NCBI GenBank assembly: GCA_013814015.1
Contig: JACCQS010000082.1
Coordinates: forward strand, 1 to 15,035
Length of the DNA stretch: 15,035 bases
Direction: 5' to 3'
Origin: Geodermatophilaceae bacterium
Lineage (GTDB): Bacteria; Actinomycetota; Actinomycetes; Mycobacteriales; Geodermatophilaceae
Shown: in pieces, positions 6,638 through 13,209 of the stretch
How the letters are laid out: the number at the start of each line of letters is the position of its first letter
Numbering within the stretch: position 1 is the first letter of the stretch
Position numbers and translations under genes: made by a program
Notes under the pieces: model-generated
What the model was told of the DNA's origin: nothing
Seen by the model: the letters and a program-made list of their open reading frames with translations, nothing else
Database searches by the model: none

Positions 6638-7314
6638 CTCGGGTGCTCGTCGTCGAGGACGAGGAGTCCTTCTCCGATGCGCTGTCCTACATGCTGCGCA
6701 AGGAGGGCTATGAGGTGGACATCGCCGAGACCGGCCCGGCTGCCCTCGATACCTACGACCGGCACGGCGCGGACATCGTCCTGCTCGATCTGATGCTGCC
6801 CGGCCTGTCCGGCACCGAGGTCTGCAAGGCACTTCGGGCCAGGGGTGCGGTACCCATTATCATGCTGACCGCCAAGGACGCGGAGATCGACAAGGTGGTC
6901 GGCTTGGAACTCGGTGCCGATGACTACGTGACCAAGCCGTACTCCGCCCGAGAACTCCTCGCCCGGATCAAGGCCGTGCTGCGCCGCGGGCAGGACGTCG
7001 ACCTGGTCGACGAGGCCGCCCTGGAAGCCGGGCCGGTACGGATGGACGTCGAGCGGCACACCGTGTCGGTGAACGGGGACTCGGTGTCCTTGCCGCTCAA
7101 GGAGTTCGATCTGCTGGAGATCCTGCTTCGCAATTCCGGTCGGGTACTCACCCGCGGCCAACTCATCGATCGGGTCTGGGGTTCGGACTACGTGGGGGAC
7201 ACCAAGACCCTTGACGTACATGTCAAGCGGTTGCGCGCCAAGGTCGAGCCGGACCCGGGTCGACCGCGTCACCTGATGACCGTACGAGGACTCGGCTACA
7301 AGTTCGAGGCGTGA
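6634..7314 (+). CDS. regX3: OmpR/PhoB-family response regulator RegX3
   Basis: DNA-binding response regulator partnered with SenX3; 226 residues. The receiver domain (about 1-115) has the acidic pocket D9/E10, the phospho-acceptor D52 in VLLDLMLPG, T79 in IMLTAK and K101 in DYVTKPYS. The winged-helix effector domain (about 128-226) shows LPLKEFDLLEILL, GRVLTRGQLIDRVWG and KTLDVHVKRLRAKVE followed by VRGLGYKFE, typical of the PhoB class. All key residues are present. It probably controls the phosphate-starvation regulon, including its own divergent promoter region (PHO-box-like repeat at 5368-5408). The 3' end overlaps the convergent padR gene by 19 bp (7296-7314), so antisense overlap of the two transcripts is likely. 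Confidence 0.95.
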   Translation: MTRVLVVEDEESFSDALSYMLRKEGYEVDIAETGPAALDTYDRHGADIVLLDLMLPGLSGTEVCKALRARGAVPIIMLTAKDAEIDKVVGLELGADDYVTKPYSARELLARIKAVLRRGQDVDLVDEAALEAGPVRMDVERHTVSVNGDSVSLPLKEFDLLEILLRNSGRVLTRGQLIDRVWGSDYVGDTKTLDVHVKRLRAKVEPDPGRPRHLMTVRGLGYKFEA

Positions 7315-7829
7315 TCCCCCGCTCCGCCGGCCAAGGAATCCCAGTACCGAACCCAGACCCGCTCATGCGCGATGCCGGCATCCAGGGTCAGCCACGGTCC
7401 GCGAGGCTCACTGCCGTCATCGGTTGACTTGCGCTGCTCGTAGGCGGCCAGTTGGCGACGATGCGCGGCGGCCTGCACCGGGGCGAGGGTCTTGGGGTCG
7501 GCGCCGAAATAGAGTCTGAGCAGGCCTGGGTCACGCAGTTCGGCCAGCTCGGTTTCGGACTCTGTTCGCCACTGCGCCAACCGCTTTTTGCCCGTACGGG
7601 TGAGCCGATAGACGATCCTCCCGCGGCCACCTGTTGTGACCTGCGTTGTCGGATCAAGCAGGCCGTCGGTGGACAGCTGTTCGGCGGTGCGGTAGAGCTG
7701 CGAGTGGGCCGTCGTCCAGAAGTTTCCCAGTACCTGCGCCGCGAGCCGTTTCAGGTCATAGGCCGAGGCCGGGCCGTACCGCTCGAGGAGTCCCAACACG
7801 ATGTAGGACGTCGGGGTCACGACCTGCAC
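7296..7829 (-). CDS. PadR-family transcriptional regulator
   Basis: Winged-helix repressor, 177 residues. The N-terminal PadR domain is clear: SYIVLGLLERYGPASAYDLKRL (about 8-29), a recognition region around NFWTTAHSQLYRTAEQLSTDGLL (36-58) and a wing GGRGRIVYRLTRTGKKRL (67-84). The C-terminal half (about 90-165) is a helical dimerisation region with EVR-type residues, as in the PadR_C/Vir-like subgroup; effectors are unknown. The start is GTG 7829; GTG 7820 would lose three residues and is also possible. It is divergent from the small membrane-protein gene at 7895, and the 65-bp gap contains a palindrome, so that gene is its likely target. It converges with and overlaps the end of regX3. Confidence 0.9.
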   Translation of the reverse strand: MQVVTPTSYIVLGLLERYGPASAYDLKRLAAQVLGNFWTTAHSQLYRTAEQLSTDGLLDPTTQVTTGGRGRIVYRLTRTGKKRLAQWRTESETELAELRDPGLLRLYFGADPKTLAPVQAAAHRRQLAAYEQRKSTDDGSEPRGPWLTLDAGIAHERVWVRYWDSLAGGAGDHASNL

Positions 7830-7862
7830 CTCGAAACGGTGTCCGGCCAGGGGAAGTCTCGC

Positions 7863-7868
7863 AATTTA
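7863..7868 (-). promoter_or_regulatory. Possible -10 element of padR
   Basis: TAAATT on the minus strand overlaps the left arm of the palindrome at 7867-7883. It would give a 5' leader of about 27 nt before GTG 7829 containing CGAGG. A weaker CACCGT (7841-7836) 6 nt before the GTG is the alternative leaderless -10. Confidence 0.3.
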
Positions 7869-7883
7869 GTCCCATCAGGACTA
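7867..7883. promoter_or_regulatory. Candidate PadR operator palindrome
   Basis: Perfect inverted repeat TAGTCC-CATCA-GGACTA in the 65-bp gap between padR and the divergent membrane-protein gene. Its right arm overlaps the putative -10 TATCAT (7882-7887) of the membrane-protein gene, and its left arm touches a TAAATT on the other strand. PadR regulators typically repress such a divergent neighbour and themselves. Which protein binds is inferred from position. Confidence 0.55.
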
Positions 7884-7887
7884 TCAT
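7882..7887 (+). promoter_or_regulatory. Putative -10 element of the membrane-protein gene (leaderless)
   Basis: TATCAT ends 7 nt before the ATG at 7895 and overlaps the palindrome. The AAGGAG (7888-7893) next to the ATG leaves only one base of spacing and is unlikely to work as an ordinary ribosome binding site. Confidence 0.5.
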
Positions 7888-7894
7888 AAGGAGC

Positions 7895-8356
7895 ATGCTG
7901 CATACGGTCATTCTGGCCATGCACGTTGCCGCAGGGGTTCTGGGCGTCCTCTTCGGTCCGTTGGCCATTGCCTGGCTCGCTCGTGGACTAACTGGTTGGC
8001 TCGCGTCTGCCTATCACCTGTCGGTGGGACTGGTCTGTCTCTCGGCCATCGGCCTGGCGGCGCTCGATCCGGCTCGGCTCTGGTGGTTCGTCCTGATCGC
8101 GGCCGGCTCGTACGCATTCGCCGCGCGCGGGATGGCCGCCATCCGTTCGGGGCGACCCGGGTGGTCGGCACGCGCGGTACGCGGATTCGGCGGCGCCTAT
8201 ATCGCGCTGTGGACGGCGATCGCTGTGGTCAGCCTGCCCGGTCAGCCGCTCGCATGGGCGGTGCCCACAGTGGTCGGCACTGTCGTGCTCGAGCGTTTCG
8301 CGGGCAGCATGGGCCGTCGAGAGAGCGCGGCGGTCGACAGGGCCACCGCCGCCTGA
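7895..8356 (+). CDS. Small integral membrane protein of unknown function
   Basis: 153 residues with about five hydrophobic helices: roughly 4-28 (with HVAAGVLGVLFGPLAIAWL), 33-56, 62-82, 100-118 and 120-136, then a short charged C-terminal tail. There is no signal-peptide cleavage site and no catalytic motif that I recognise. The opening His-x-Ala-Ala-Gly-x(6)-Gly-Pro pattern is loosely like the DUF2306-type membrane proteins, but I cannot assign it. It is divergent from padR with a palindrome over its promoter, so it is probably the gene repressed by PadR. An alternative start is the ATG at 7919, but the -10 spacing favours 7895. The stop is 2 bp from the stop of the convergent 59-residue gene. 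Confidence 0.75.
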   Translation: MLHTVILAMHVAAGVLGVLFGPLAIAWLARGLTGWLASAYHLSVGLVCLSAIGLAALDPARLWWFVLIAAGSYAFAARGMAAIRSGRPGWSARAVRGFGGAYIALWTAIAVVSLPGQPLAWAVPTVVGTVVLERFAGSMGRRESAAVDRATAA

Positions 8357-8364
8357 ACTCAGGC
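8351..8364. terminator. Short palindrome at convergent stops
   Basis: GCCTGA-AC-TCAGGC holds the TGA stops of both convergent genes. It could form a 5-bp hairpin with an AACT loop. There is no T-tract, so terminator activity is doubtful. Confidence 0.25.
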
Positions 8365-8538
8365 CGCGTGTGCCTCGACGAGATCGAGGTGCTTGCGGCC
8401 GGTCCGGATGACGTGGTTCTTGCCGCAGAAGCAAGCAAGCACCACCGCGATGTCGTTGGGGCGGTTGATCAGTCGAACGATCCGAGTGTCGGAGATCAGC
8501 TCGTCCCGGTCTGCCGTGGGGCAGTGGATGAAGAACAT
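8359..8538 (-). CDS. Small Cys-containing protein, degenerate zinc-ribbon-like
   Basis: 59 residues from ATG 8538, beginning MFFIHCPTADRDELIS, with a CFCG motif at 36-39 and a basic TGRKH near 46-50. It resembles small actinobacterial proteins that, as I recall, start with a C-P-x-C knuckle and end with C-x-C-G; here the second position of the first knuckle is Ala9, so one metal ligand is missing. A longer frame opens at ATG 8610, but its first 24 residues look non-conserved and run across a candidate operator, and CAAGCT (8550-8545) sits 6 nt before 8538. Function is unknown. The gene is convergent with the membrane-protein gene and divergent from the GlxA-type regulator. Confidence 0.6.
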   Translation of the reverse strand: MFFIHCPTADRDELISDTRIVRLINRPNDIAVVLACFCGKNHVIRTGRKHLDLVEAHAA

Positions 8539-8574
8539 AGGCACAGCTTGCGCCTGGCCAGCCAACGGGGAAAG

Positions 8575-8609
8575 TGGCAGAAAAGCCTCCGTTCGTCGGA
8601 AATCTGCCA
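8575..8609. promoter_or_regulatory. Inverted repeat upstream of the GlxA-type regulator
   Basis: TGGCAGA (8575-8581) and TCTGCCA (8603-8609) are perfect inverted 7-mers separated by 21 bp, about 28 bp centre to centre. The right arm abuts the -10 TAGTGT (8610-8615) of the regulator gene. This is a plausible autoregulatory operator, or a site controlling the divergent small gene. Confidence 0.45.
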
Positions 8610-8615
8610 TAGTGT
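8610..8615 (+). promoter_or_regulatory. Putative -10 element of the GlxA-type regulator (leaderless)
   Basis: TAGTGT ends 6 nt before the ATG at 8622, with no ribosome binding site. It supports 8622 over the in-frame GTG at 8616. Confidence 0.5.
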
Positions 8616-8621
8616 GTGGTC

Positions 8622-9674
8622 ATGAACACGCGTCCGGTCGTCAGCGGTCTGATGGGGCCGGGCAACGGCGGCTTCGGGATCGGCGTGTTGGCCGAGGTCT
8701 ACGGGTACGACCGGCGCGAGATCGGGATCCCGGCCTTCGATTTCGCCCTGGTCGCCGAGCGCCCCGGACCGACCCGACTCGACACCGGGATCCTGATCAC
8801 CATCGAGCACGGGCTGGACCGACTGGCCGCCTCCGATGTGATCCAGATCCCGTCGTGGGGCTGCGGCCCGGGCCCGGTCGACTCGGTGGCCGCGCCGAGC
8901 CCGGCTGTGATCGAAGCGCTGCTCACCGCCTACGACCGCGGAGCGATCATCGCGACGCACTGCAGCGGTGCCTTCGTGCTCGGCCACGCCGGCCTGCTCG
9001 ACGGGCGCCGCGCCACGACGCACTGGGGTTTTGCCGATCTGCTGGCCGAGACCTTCCCGAAGGTGGTCGTGGACTCCGACGTGCTCTACGTCGACGAGGG
9101 CCAGATCGTCACCGGTGCGGGGACGGCGTCCGGCATCGACCTGTGCCTCTACCTGATCCGACGCGACTACGGCGCGAAAGCGGCAAATGCCCTGGCGCGC
9201 AACATGGTTGTGCCGCCACACCGGGACGGTGGGCAAGCTCAGTTCATTGCCAGCCCGGTCGCCACGTGCGCCGGCAACGATCCGCTGCGCGGGTTGCTGC
9301 AGTGGATGCGGGCACACCTCGACGAGGAACTCTCCGTGCCAGCACTCGCCCGTCGAGTGCTGATGTCGCCACGCAGTTTCGCCCGCCACTTTCGGGCTGC
9401 GACAGGTACGACGCCGCATGCCTGGATACTCGCGCAGCGGCTGGCCGCGGCCGAGCACCTGCTGGAATCGGGGGTCGACAGCGTGGAGCACATCGCTCGT
9501 ACGGTCGGGTTCGGGACTGCGGCGGGGATGCGCGAGCAGTTCGTACGTCGCCGGGGCGTCTCCCCGCAGGCCTATCGACGTACCTTCGCCAGCCGTCCGC
9601 GGCCGGAGGGCGCCCGGATTCTGGTCGGAACCGCCGCTGACGTACGGCCAGAACCCGCAACGCTGGCCGGGTAG
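8622..9674 (+). CDS. GlxA/FtrA-family transcriptional regulator (DJ-1/PfpI plus AraC HTH)
   Basis: Two-domain regulator of 350 residues. The N-terminal DJ-1/PfpI-like domain (about 6-195) has the nucleophile-elbow sequence ATHCSGAFVLGHAGLLDGR (C114) and the following ATTHW, plus VTGAGTASGIDLCLYLI (163-179), as in GlxA/FtrA proteins. The C-terminal AraC HTH pair occupies about 225-325: ELSVPALARRVLMSPRSFARHF and VEHIARTVGFGTAAGMREQF, ending GVSPQAYRRTF. In this family the DJ-1 domain usually senses a small molecule and is not a proven enzyme. The ligand and targets are unknown; the divergent 59-residue gene and itself are candidates, given the inverted repeat upstream. Related proteins often control catabolic or detoxification genes, but none is adjacent here. 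Confidence 0.92.
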   Translation: MNTRPVVSGLMGPGNGGFGIGVLAEVYGYDRREIGIPAFDFALVAERPGPTRLDTGILITIEHGLDRLAASDVIQIPSWGCGPGPVDSVAAPSPAVIEALLTAYDRGAIIATHCSGAFVLGHAGLLDGRRATTHWGFADLLAETFPKVVVDSDVLYVDEGQIVTGAGTASGIDLCLYLIRRDYGAKAANALARNMVVPPHRDGGQAQFIASPVATCAGNDPLRGLLQWMRAHLDEELSVPALARRVLMSPRSFARHFRAATGTTPHAWILAQRLAAAEHLLESGVDSVEHIARTVGFGTAAGMREQFVRRRGVSPQAYRRTFASRPRPEGARILVGTAADVRPEPATLAG

Positions 9675-9682
9675 GCCGTACA

Positions 9683-9704
9683 GGCGATGGCCTCGAGCGT
9701 CGCC
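9683..9704. terminator. Hairpin between convergent genes
   Basis: GGCGATG (9683-9689) can pair with CGTCGCC (9698-9704), including one G-U pair, around an 8-nt loop. It lies in the 55-bp gap between the regulator gene and the convergent Cys-rich gene. There is no T-tract; it may be a bidirectional terminator of the T-less actinobacterial kind. Confidence 0.35.
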
Positions 9705-9729
9705 ACCCTCTGACTCCAGCAAACCGGCG

Positions 9730-10494
9730 CTAAGACGAAGCCGGGTGTGGGGCGACCATCCCACCGGCCAGGCGGGCACGGGCGAGCCGGACGAGTTCGG
9801 CATACGCGGGCGCACCGATCAGCGCGCTGAGTTCGGGGCCGTACCCCTCGTACAGCGGCTCCAGGCCGACGTGGGCAAGAGTCGAACTCGTACACCACCA
9901 GTGCAGTTCGTGCCCGCCATCGCCCCAGCCACGTCGGTCGAATTCGGTGATGGTGGAGACCAGGACACGGGTGTTGTCCGGGCGGTCCACCCATTCCTGC
10001 TCCCGGCGGATCGGCAGCTGCCAGCACACATCGGGTTTCGTCTCCAGCGGGTGCCTCCCGGTTCGCAGCGCCAGCGCGTGCAGCGCACAGCCTTCCCCGC
10101 CCGAAAATCCGGGCCGGTTGTGGAAGATGCAGGCTCCGTCGACCGTACGAGTGCGCAGCCGGTTCTCCTCGTCGCCAACACTGTCCCGCTCGGTCCAGCC
10201 CTTCTGGCCCTTCAGGTAGTACTGCCAGTACTTCGGCGTCAACTGCTTGACGAACTTCTTCACCCGCTTGACGTCGTCGTCGTCGGTGAAGAACGCGCCA
10301 TGACTGCAGCACCCGTCGTTGGGGCGCTCCTTGAGGATTCCGTGACAGCCTCGCCCGTAGATGCACGTCCACGACGAGTTCAGCCAGGTCAGATCGGCCC
10401 GTACGACATGCTCGCTGTCGGCCGGATCGACGAACTCGACCCACTCTCGGGCGAAATCGAGCCCGACCTCGGTGGCGTGCAAGTTCTCGACCAT
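9730..10494 (-). CDS. Conserved actinobacterial Cys-rich protein (Rv0495c-like)
   Basis: 254 residues from ATG 10494, predicted soluble. It carries a cluster of possible metal ligands: C44 and C50 in WTCIYGRGCHGIL, C62-C63 in DGCCSHGAFF, then C122, C136, C157 and a late HWWC. The C-x5-C-x11-CC spacing recalls the iron- or zinc-chelating YkgJ/DUF3109-type proteins, but this is only a resemblance. From memory the sequence and position match M. tuberculosis Rv0495c, an uncharacterised conserved gene next to ppx. The ATG at 10494 is chosen over 10515 because TACCCT sits 6 nt upstream and MVENLHATEV is the more typical N-terminus. It is divergent from ppx with 35 bp between starts, suggesting shared control. 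Confidence 0.85.
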   Translation of the reverse strand: MVENLHATEVGLDFAREWVEFVDPADSEHVVRADLTWLNSSWTCIYGRGCHGILKERPNDGCCSHGAFFTDDDDVKRVKKFVKQLTPKYWQYYLKGQKGWTERDSVGDEENRLRTRTVDGACIFHNRPGFSGGEGCALHALALRTGRHPLETKPDVCWQLPIRREQEWVDRPDNTRVLVSTITEFDRRGWGDGGHELHWWCTSSTLAHVGLEPLYEGYGPELSALIGAPAYAELVRLARARLAGGMVAPHPASS

Positions 10495-10500
10495 GACCAC

Positions 10501-10506
10501 AGGGTA
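10501..10506 (-). promoter_or_regulatory. Putative -10 element of the Rv0495c-like gene (leaderless)
   Basis: TACCCT on the minus strand ends 6 nt before the ATG at 10494. It decides the start against the upstream ATG at 10515. Confidence 0.45.
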
Positions 10507-10517
10507 GGGCGGCATGA

Positions 10518-10523
10518 CACAGT
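10518..10523 (+). promoter_or_regulatory. Putative -10 element of ppx (leaderless)
   Basis: CACAGT lies 6 nt before GTG 10530, with the conserved A2 and T6 but C at position one. It is only 11 bp from the oppositely oriented -10 at 10501-10506, so the two polymerases would compete. Confidence 0.3.
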
Positions 10524-10529
10524 TTGGTT

Positions 10530-11462
10530 GTGCGCCTCGGAGTCCTGGACGTCGGCTCGAACACCGTCCACCTACTCGTGGTGGACGCCTATCGGGGCGG
10601 CCACCCGACTCCGACGCACTCGTCGAAGTCGGTTCTGCGGCTGGCTGAGCACCTCACCAAGAACGGCAGCCTGTCCAAATCGGGGGAGCAGTCCCTAGTC
10701 GATGCGGTGGCCCGAGCGAAGAAGGACGCCCGGAATCAGAACTGCGATGACCTGCTGGCCTTCGCCACCTCGGCGGTACGTGACGCATCCAACTCCGCAT
10801 CGGTACTCGACCGGGTCAAGCGCGAGACCGGAGTCGAACTGGTCGTCCTGACCGGTCCCGAAGAGGCCAGGCTGACGTTCCTGGCCGTACGCCGATGGTA
10901 TGGCTGGAGCGCCGGTCGGCTGCTGGATCTCGACATCGGGGGCGGTTCTTTCGAGATGGCCGTCGGCGTCGACGAGGAACCCGAACGAGCCATCTCGGTG
11001 CCGCTCGGCGCCGGCCGGATGGCGCGGGAGTTCCTGCGCGGTGATCCGCCGGACAAGAAGGCCCTGTCCGCTTTGCGTGAGCATGCGGAGGCGACGTTGG
11101 CCAAGCCCGCCAAGGAGATTGCGGCGGTCGGGGCCAGCGATCGGATCGTGGCAACGTCGAAGACCTTCCGCAGCCTGGCTCGGCTCACCGGTGCCGCGCC
11201 GTCCAGTGCCGGCCCAAGGGTGTCTCGGCAACTCACTCTGGAAGGACTCGGCCAGTTGATCGGGTTCATCTCGCGGATCTCCTCGGCTGATCTCGCCGAG
11301 CTCGACGGCGTCAGCGCCACGCGGGCCCATCAACTCCTGGCCGGGGCGGTCGTCGCCGAGGTCGCGATGAACTTGCTCAAGATCGGCGCCGTACAGATTT
11401 GTCCCTGGGCTTTGCGTGAAGGCGTCATCCTGAGACGTCTGGACTGGCTGGAGGGGGTGTGA
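10530..11462 (+). CDS. ppx: Ppx/GppA-family exopolyphosphatase
   Basis: Actin-fold phosphohydrolase that removes terminal phosphate from polyphosphate or converts pppGpp to ppGpp; 310 residues, the short two-subdomain form common in Actinobacteria. The N-terminal phosphate-1 motif is GVLDVGSNTVHLLVVD (about 4-19), then FATSAVRDASN (about 76-86), TGPEEARLTFLAV and the phosphate-2 motif LLDLDIGGGSFEMAVG. The GTG start at 10530 gives the typical N-terminus MRLGVLDVGSNTVHLL; a TTG two codons upstream is in frame but adds nothing. The position beside senX3-regX3 and an Rv0495c-like gene is conserved from mycobacteria and fits phosphate metabolism. The membrane-protein gene follows after 7 bp, so they are probably co-transcribed. 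Confidence 0.93.
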   Translation: MRLGVLDVGSNTVHLLVVDAYRGGHPTPTHSSKSVLRLAEHLTKNGSLSKSGEQSLVDAVARAKKDARNQNCDDLLAFATSAVRDASNSASVLDRVKRETGVELVVLTGPEEARLTFLAVRRWYGWSAGRLLDLDIGGGSFEMAVGVDEEPERAISVPLGAGRMAREFLRGDPPDKKALSALREHAEATLAKPAKEIAAVGASDRIVATSKTFRSLARLTGAAPSSAGPRVSRQLTLEGLGQLIGFISRISSADLAELDGVSATRAHQLLAGAVVAEVAMNLLKIGAVQICPWALREGVILRRLDWLEGV

Positions 11463-11469
11463 ACCAGCA

Positions 11470-12264
11470 ATGAGCCAAGCAGGCCAGGAACCGCACTCGT
11501 CGCGTGCTCTGGCCGACATCCTGCGCGAGGCCGGAATCAGTGCCGCGGGAGCGGGAGGGCGTCGCCGCCGTCGAGAGGACAGCGAGGCTGAGCCACTAGG
11601 CCCGGGAGACGACACCGGCGCTGGGGAGCCGGTACGGGATCCACCGGCGTACGACGACGACGGTCTCAGCTCGTATCTGCTGTCGACCGACACGCCAGCT
11701 CGGGACGACGGCAGGGCGCAGGTGACCCCACCGCTGCCTGAGCCTGAGGAAGCCAGCAACCGTCGGGTGCCGACGGCGCCGCCCCGAACCGACACCGGAC
11801 CGGTGCCGACGCAGGGGTGGGTCACCCCGGGTACGGGCACAACCACGCGGACCGTTTCCGAGCCCGATCCTCGTCCCGCGGAATCCAGCTCGATGACGGC
11901 ACCTGCGCATGCCAATCGCTCGTCCTCGCCGTTGGCCACAGCTCCCGCCGAGAACGCTGACGAGGAGGACTCGGCGGTAGGACTGCCGTCGGGTGCGCTC
12001 AGTTGGGCGGTCCTCGGGATCGAACTGCTGGCCGCAGTCGGACTCGGTGTAGCGGCCTGGTTCGCGTTCTCCGCACTGTGGGACCTGTTGCCCTACGTCG
12101 CTGCCTTCGTCGGGCCACTCGTGGTGACCGGACTGGTTGCTGTCGCCGGCGCCCTGCGATCCCGCACCGGAGGTAACCCCCTCGGGTTGCCGACCCTGTG
12201 CATCCTGGTCTTCGCCGGCACGGTGCTCGTGGTGGTCCCGGCCGCCACCCTGATCGTCCCCTAG
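11470..12264 (+). CDS. Conserved membrane protein (Rv0497-like) with disordered N-terminus
   Basis: 264 residues in two parts. The first ~175 are hydrophilic and low in complexity: a short conserved-looking segment SRALADILREAGIS followed by GGRRRRRE (about 10-37), then acidic, Pro/Thr-rich sequence predicted disordered. The last ~90 form three hydrophobic helices (about 177-199, 204-226 and 240-262). The layout and the place after ppx match what I recall of M. tuberculosis Rv0497, whose role is unknown. A cytosolic tail anchored by a small membrane domain is the simplest reading. ATG 11470 is 7 bp after the ppx stop, with GGAGG inside the end of ppx somewhat far upstream, so translational coupling is likely. 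No enzymatic motif is visible. Confidence 0.85.
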   Translation: MSQAGQEPHSSRALADILREAGISAAGAGGRRRRREDSEAEPLGPGDDTGAGEPVRDPPAYDDDGLSSYLLSTDTPARDDGRAQVTPPLPEPEEASNRRVPTAPPRTDTGPVPTQGWVTPGTGTTTRTVSEPDPRPAESSSMTAPAHANRSSSPLATAPAENADEEDSAVGLPSGALSWAVLGIELLAAVGLGVAAWFAFSALWDLLPYVAAFVGPLVVTGLVAVAGALRSRTGGNPLGLPTLCILVFAGTVLVVVPAATLIVP

Positions 12265-12276
12265 CTGCCCGGCCGA

Positions 12277-12282
12277 TAGCGT
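12277..12282 (+). promoter_or_regulatory. Putative -10 element of the proline dehydrogenase gene (leaderless)
   Basis: TAGCGT ends 6 nt before the ATG at 12289, in the 24-bp gap after the preceding stop, and no ribosome binding site is visible. It suggests a promoter of its own for the proline dehydrogenase-proC pair in addition to any read-through from ppx. Confidence 0.45.
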
Positions 12283-12288
12283 CGCGCC

Positions 12289-13209
12289 ATGCTCCGAGAG
12301 TTGATCCTCGCCGCCGCGGGGAACCAAACCGTCAAGAAGGCTGTCGCGGGCGCCCCGATCAGCCGCGAGGTCGTCAGTCGGTTCGTGGCCGGTGAGCGGA
12401 TCGAGGACGCCGTACGCGCGGCCCGTGAACTGGCCGAGCAGGGACTGTCAGCCAGCCTCGACCATCTCGGCGAGGACACCACGGACCTGGCCCAGGCGGT
12501 GGCAGCCACGGAAACCTACGTCGGCCTGATCGAACGACTGGCGGCCGAGCACCTGACCCCCGCGGCCGAGGTCAGCATCAAGCTCTCGGCCATCGGGCAG
12601 GGTGTGGACCCGGCCTTTGCACTCGCCCGGGCGCGGGAGGTCTGTGCCGCGGCCGATCGGGCCGGCACCACGGTGACCTTGGACATGGAAGACCACACCA
12701 CCACCGACTCGACCCTGGACATCCTGCAGGCCCTGCGCAAGGAGTTCCCGGGGACCGGTGCGGTCGTGCAGTCCTACCTGCGGCGTACCGAATCCGATTG
12801 TGCGGCATTGACCTCGCCGGGCTCACGGGTACGGCTGTGCAAGGGCGCGTACGCCGAGCCCGACGAGGTCGCTTTTCAGGACAAGCACGACGTGGACCTG
12901 TCCTACGTGCGCTGCCTCAACGTGCTGATGGCCGGCAAGGGGCGCCCGATGGTCGCCACCCACGATCCACGACTGATCGCCATCGCGGCGGAACGGGCCG
13001 CGCGGTACGGCCGGATGCCCGAGTCCTGGGAGTACCAGATGCTCTACGGCACCCGGCCCACCGAGCAGAAGCGTCTCGTCGATCTCGGCCATACCGTGCG
13101 GGTCTACGTGCCCTTCGGCCAGGAGTGGTACGGCTATCTGATGCGACGGCTGGCCGAGCGTCCGGCGAACGTCAGCTTCTTTCTCCGAGCGGTGGCGACC
13201 AAGGGATGA
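12289..13209 (+). CDS. Proline dehydrogenase (monofunctional)
   Basis: FAD-dependent oxidation of L-proline to pyrroline-5-carboxylate, passing electrons to the respiratory chain; 306 residues, the length of the monofunctional PRODH domain, not the fused PutA. Visible barrel motifs are EVSIKLSAIG (about 94-103), VTLDMEDHTTTDSTL (about 127-141), VVQSYLRRTESD (about 158-169), RVRLCKGAYAEP (about 180-191, flavin/substrate loop), MVATHDPRLIAIA (about 223-235) and YGYLMRRLAERPAN (about 284-297), the C-terminal substrate-binding Arg pair. All expected residues are present. Its TGA overlaps the proC ATG as ATGA. No pyrroline-5-carboxylate dehydrogenase gene is in the window, so the product must be oxidised by an enzyme encoded elsewhere or recycled by ProC. 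Confidence 0.93.
   Translation: MLRELILAAAGNQTVKKAVAGAPISREVVSRFVAGERIEDAVRAARELAEQGLSASLDHLGEDTTDLAQAVAATETYVGLIERLAAEHLTPAAEVSIKLSAIGQGVDPAFALARAREVCAAADRAGTTVTLDMEDHTTTDSTLDILQALRKEFPGTGAVVQSYLRRTESDCAALTSPGSRVRLCKGAYAEPDEVAFQDKHDVDLSYVRCLNVLMAGKGRPMVATHDPRLIAIAAERAARYGRMPESWEYQMLYGTRPTEQKRLVDLGHTVRVYVPFGQEWYGYLMRRLAERPANVSFFLRAVATKG

Noticed and set aside
8393..9640. Long plus-strand open frame overlapping the GlxA-type regulator
   Set aside because: Arg/Gly/Pro-rich out-of-frame reading of the regulator gene, whose own frame has two complete domains.
10495..10515. Upstream ATG start for the Rv0495c-like gene
   Set aside because: The seven extra residues cover the TACCCT -10 hexamer, and the downstream start is the typical N-terminus.
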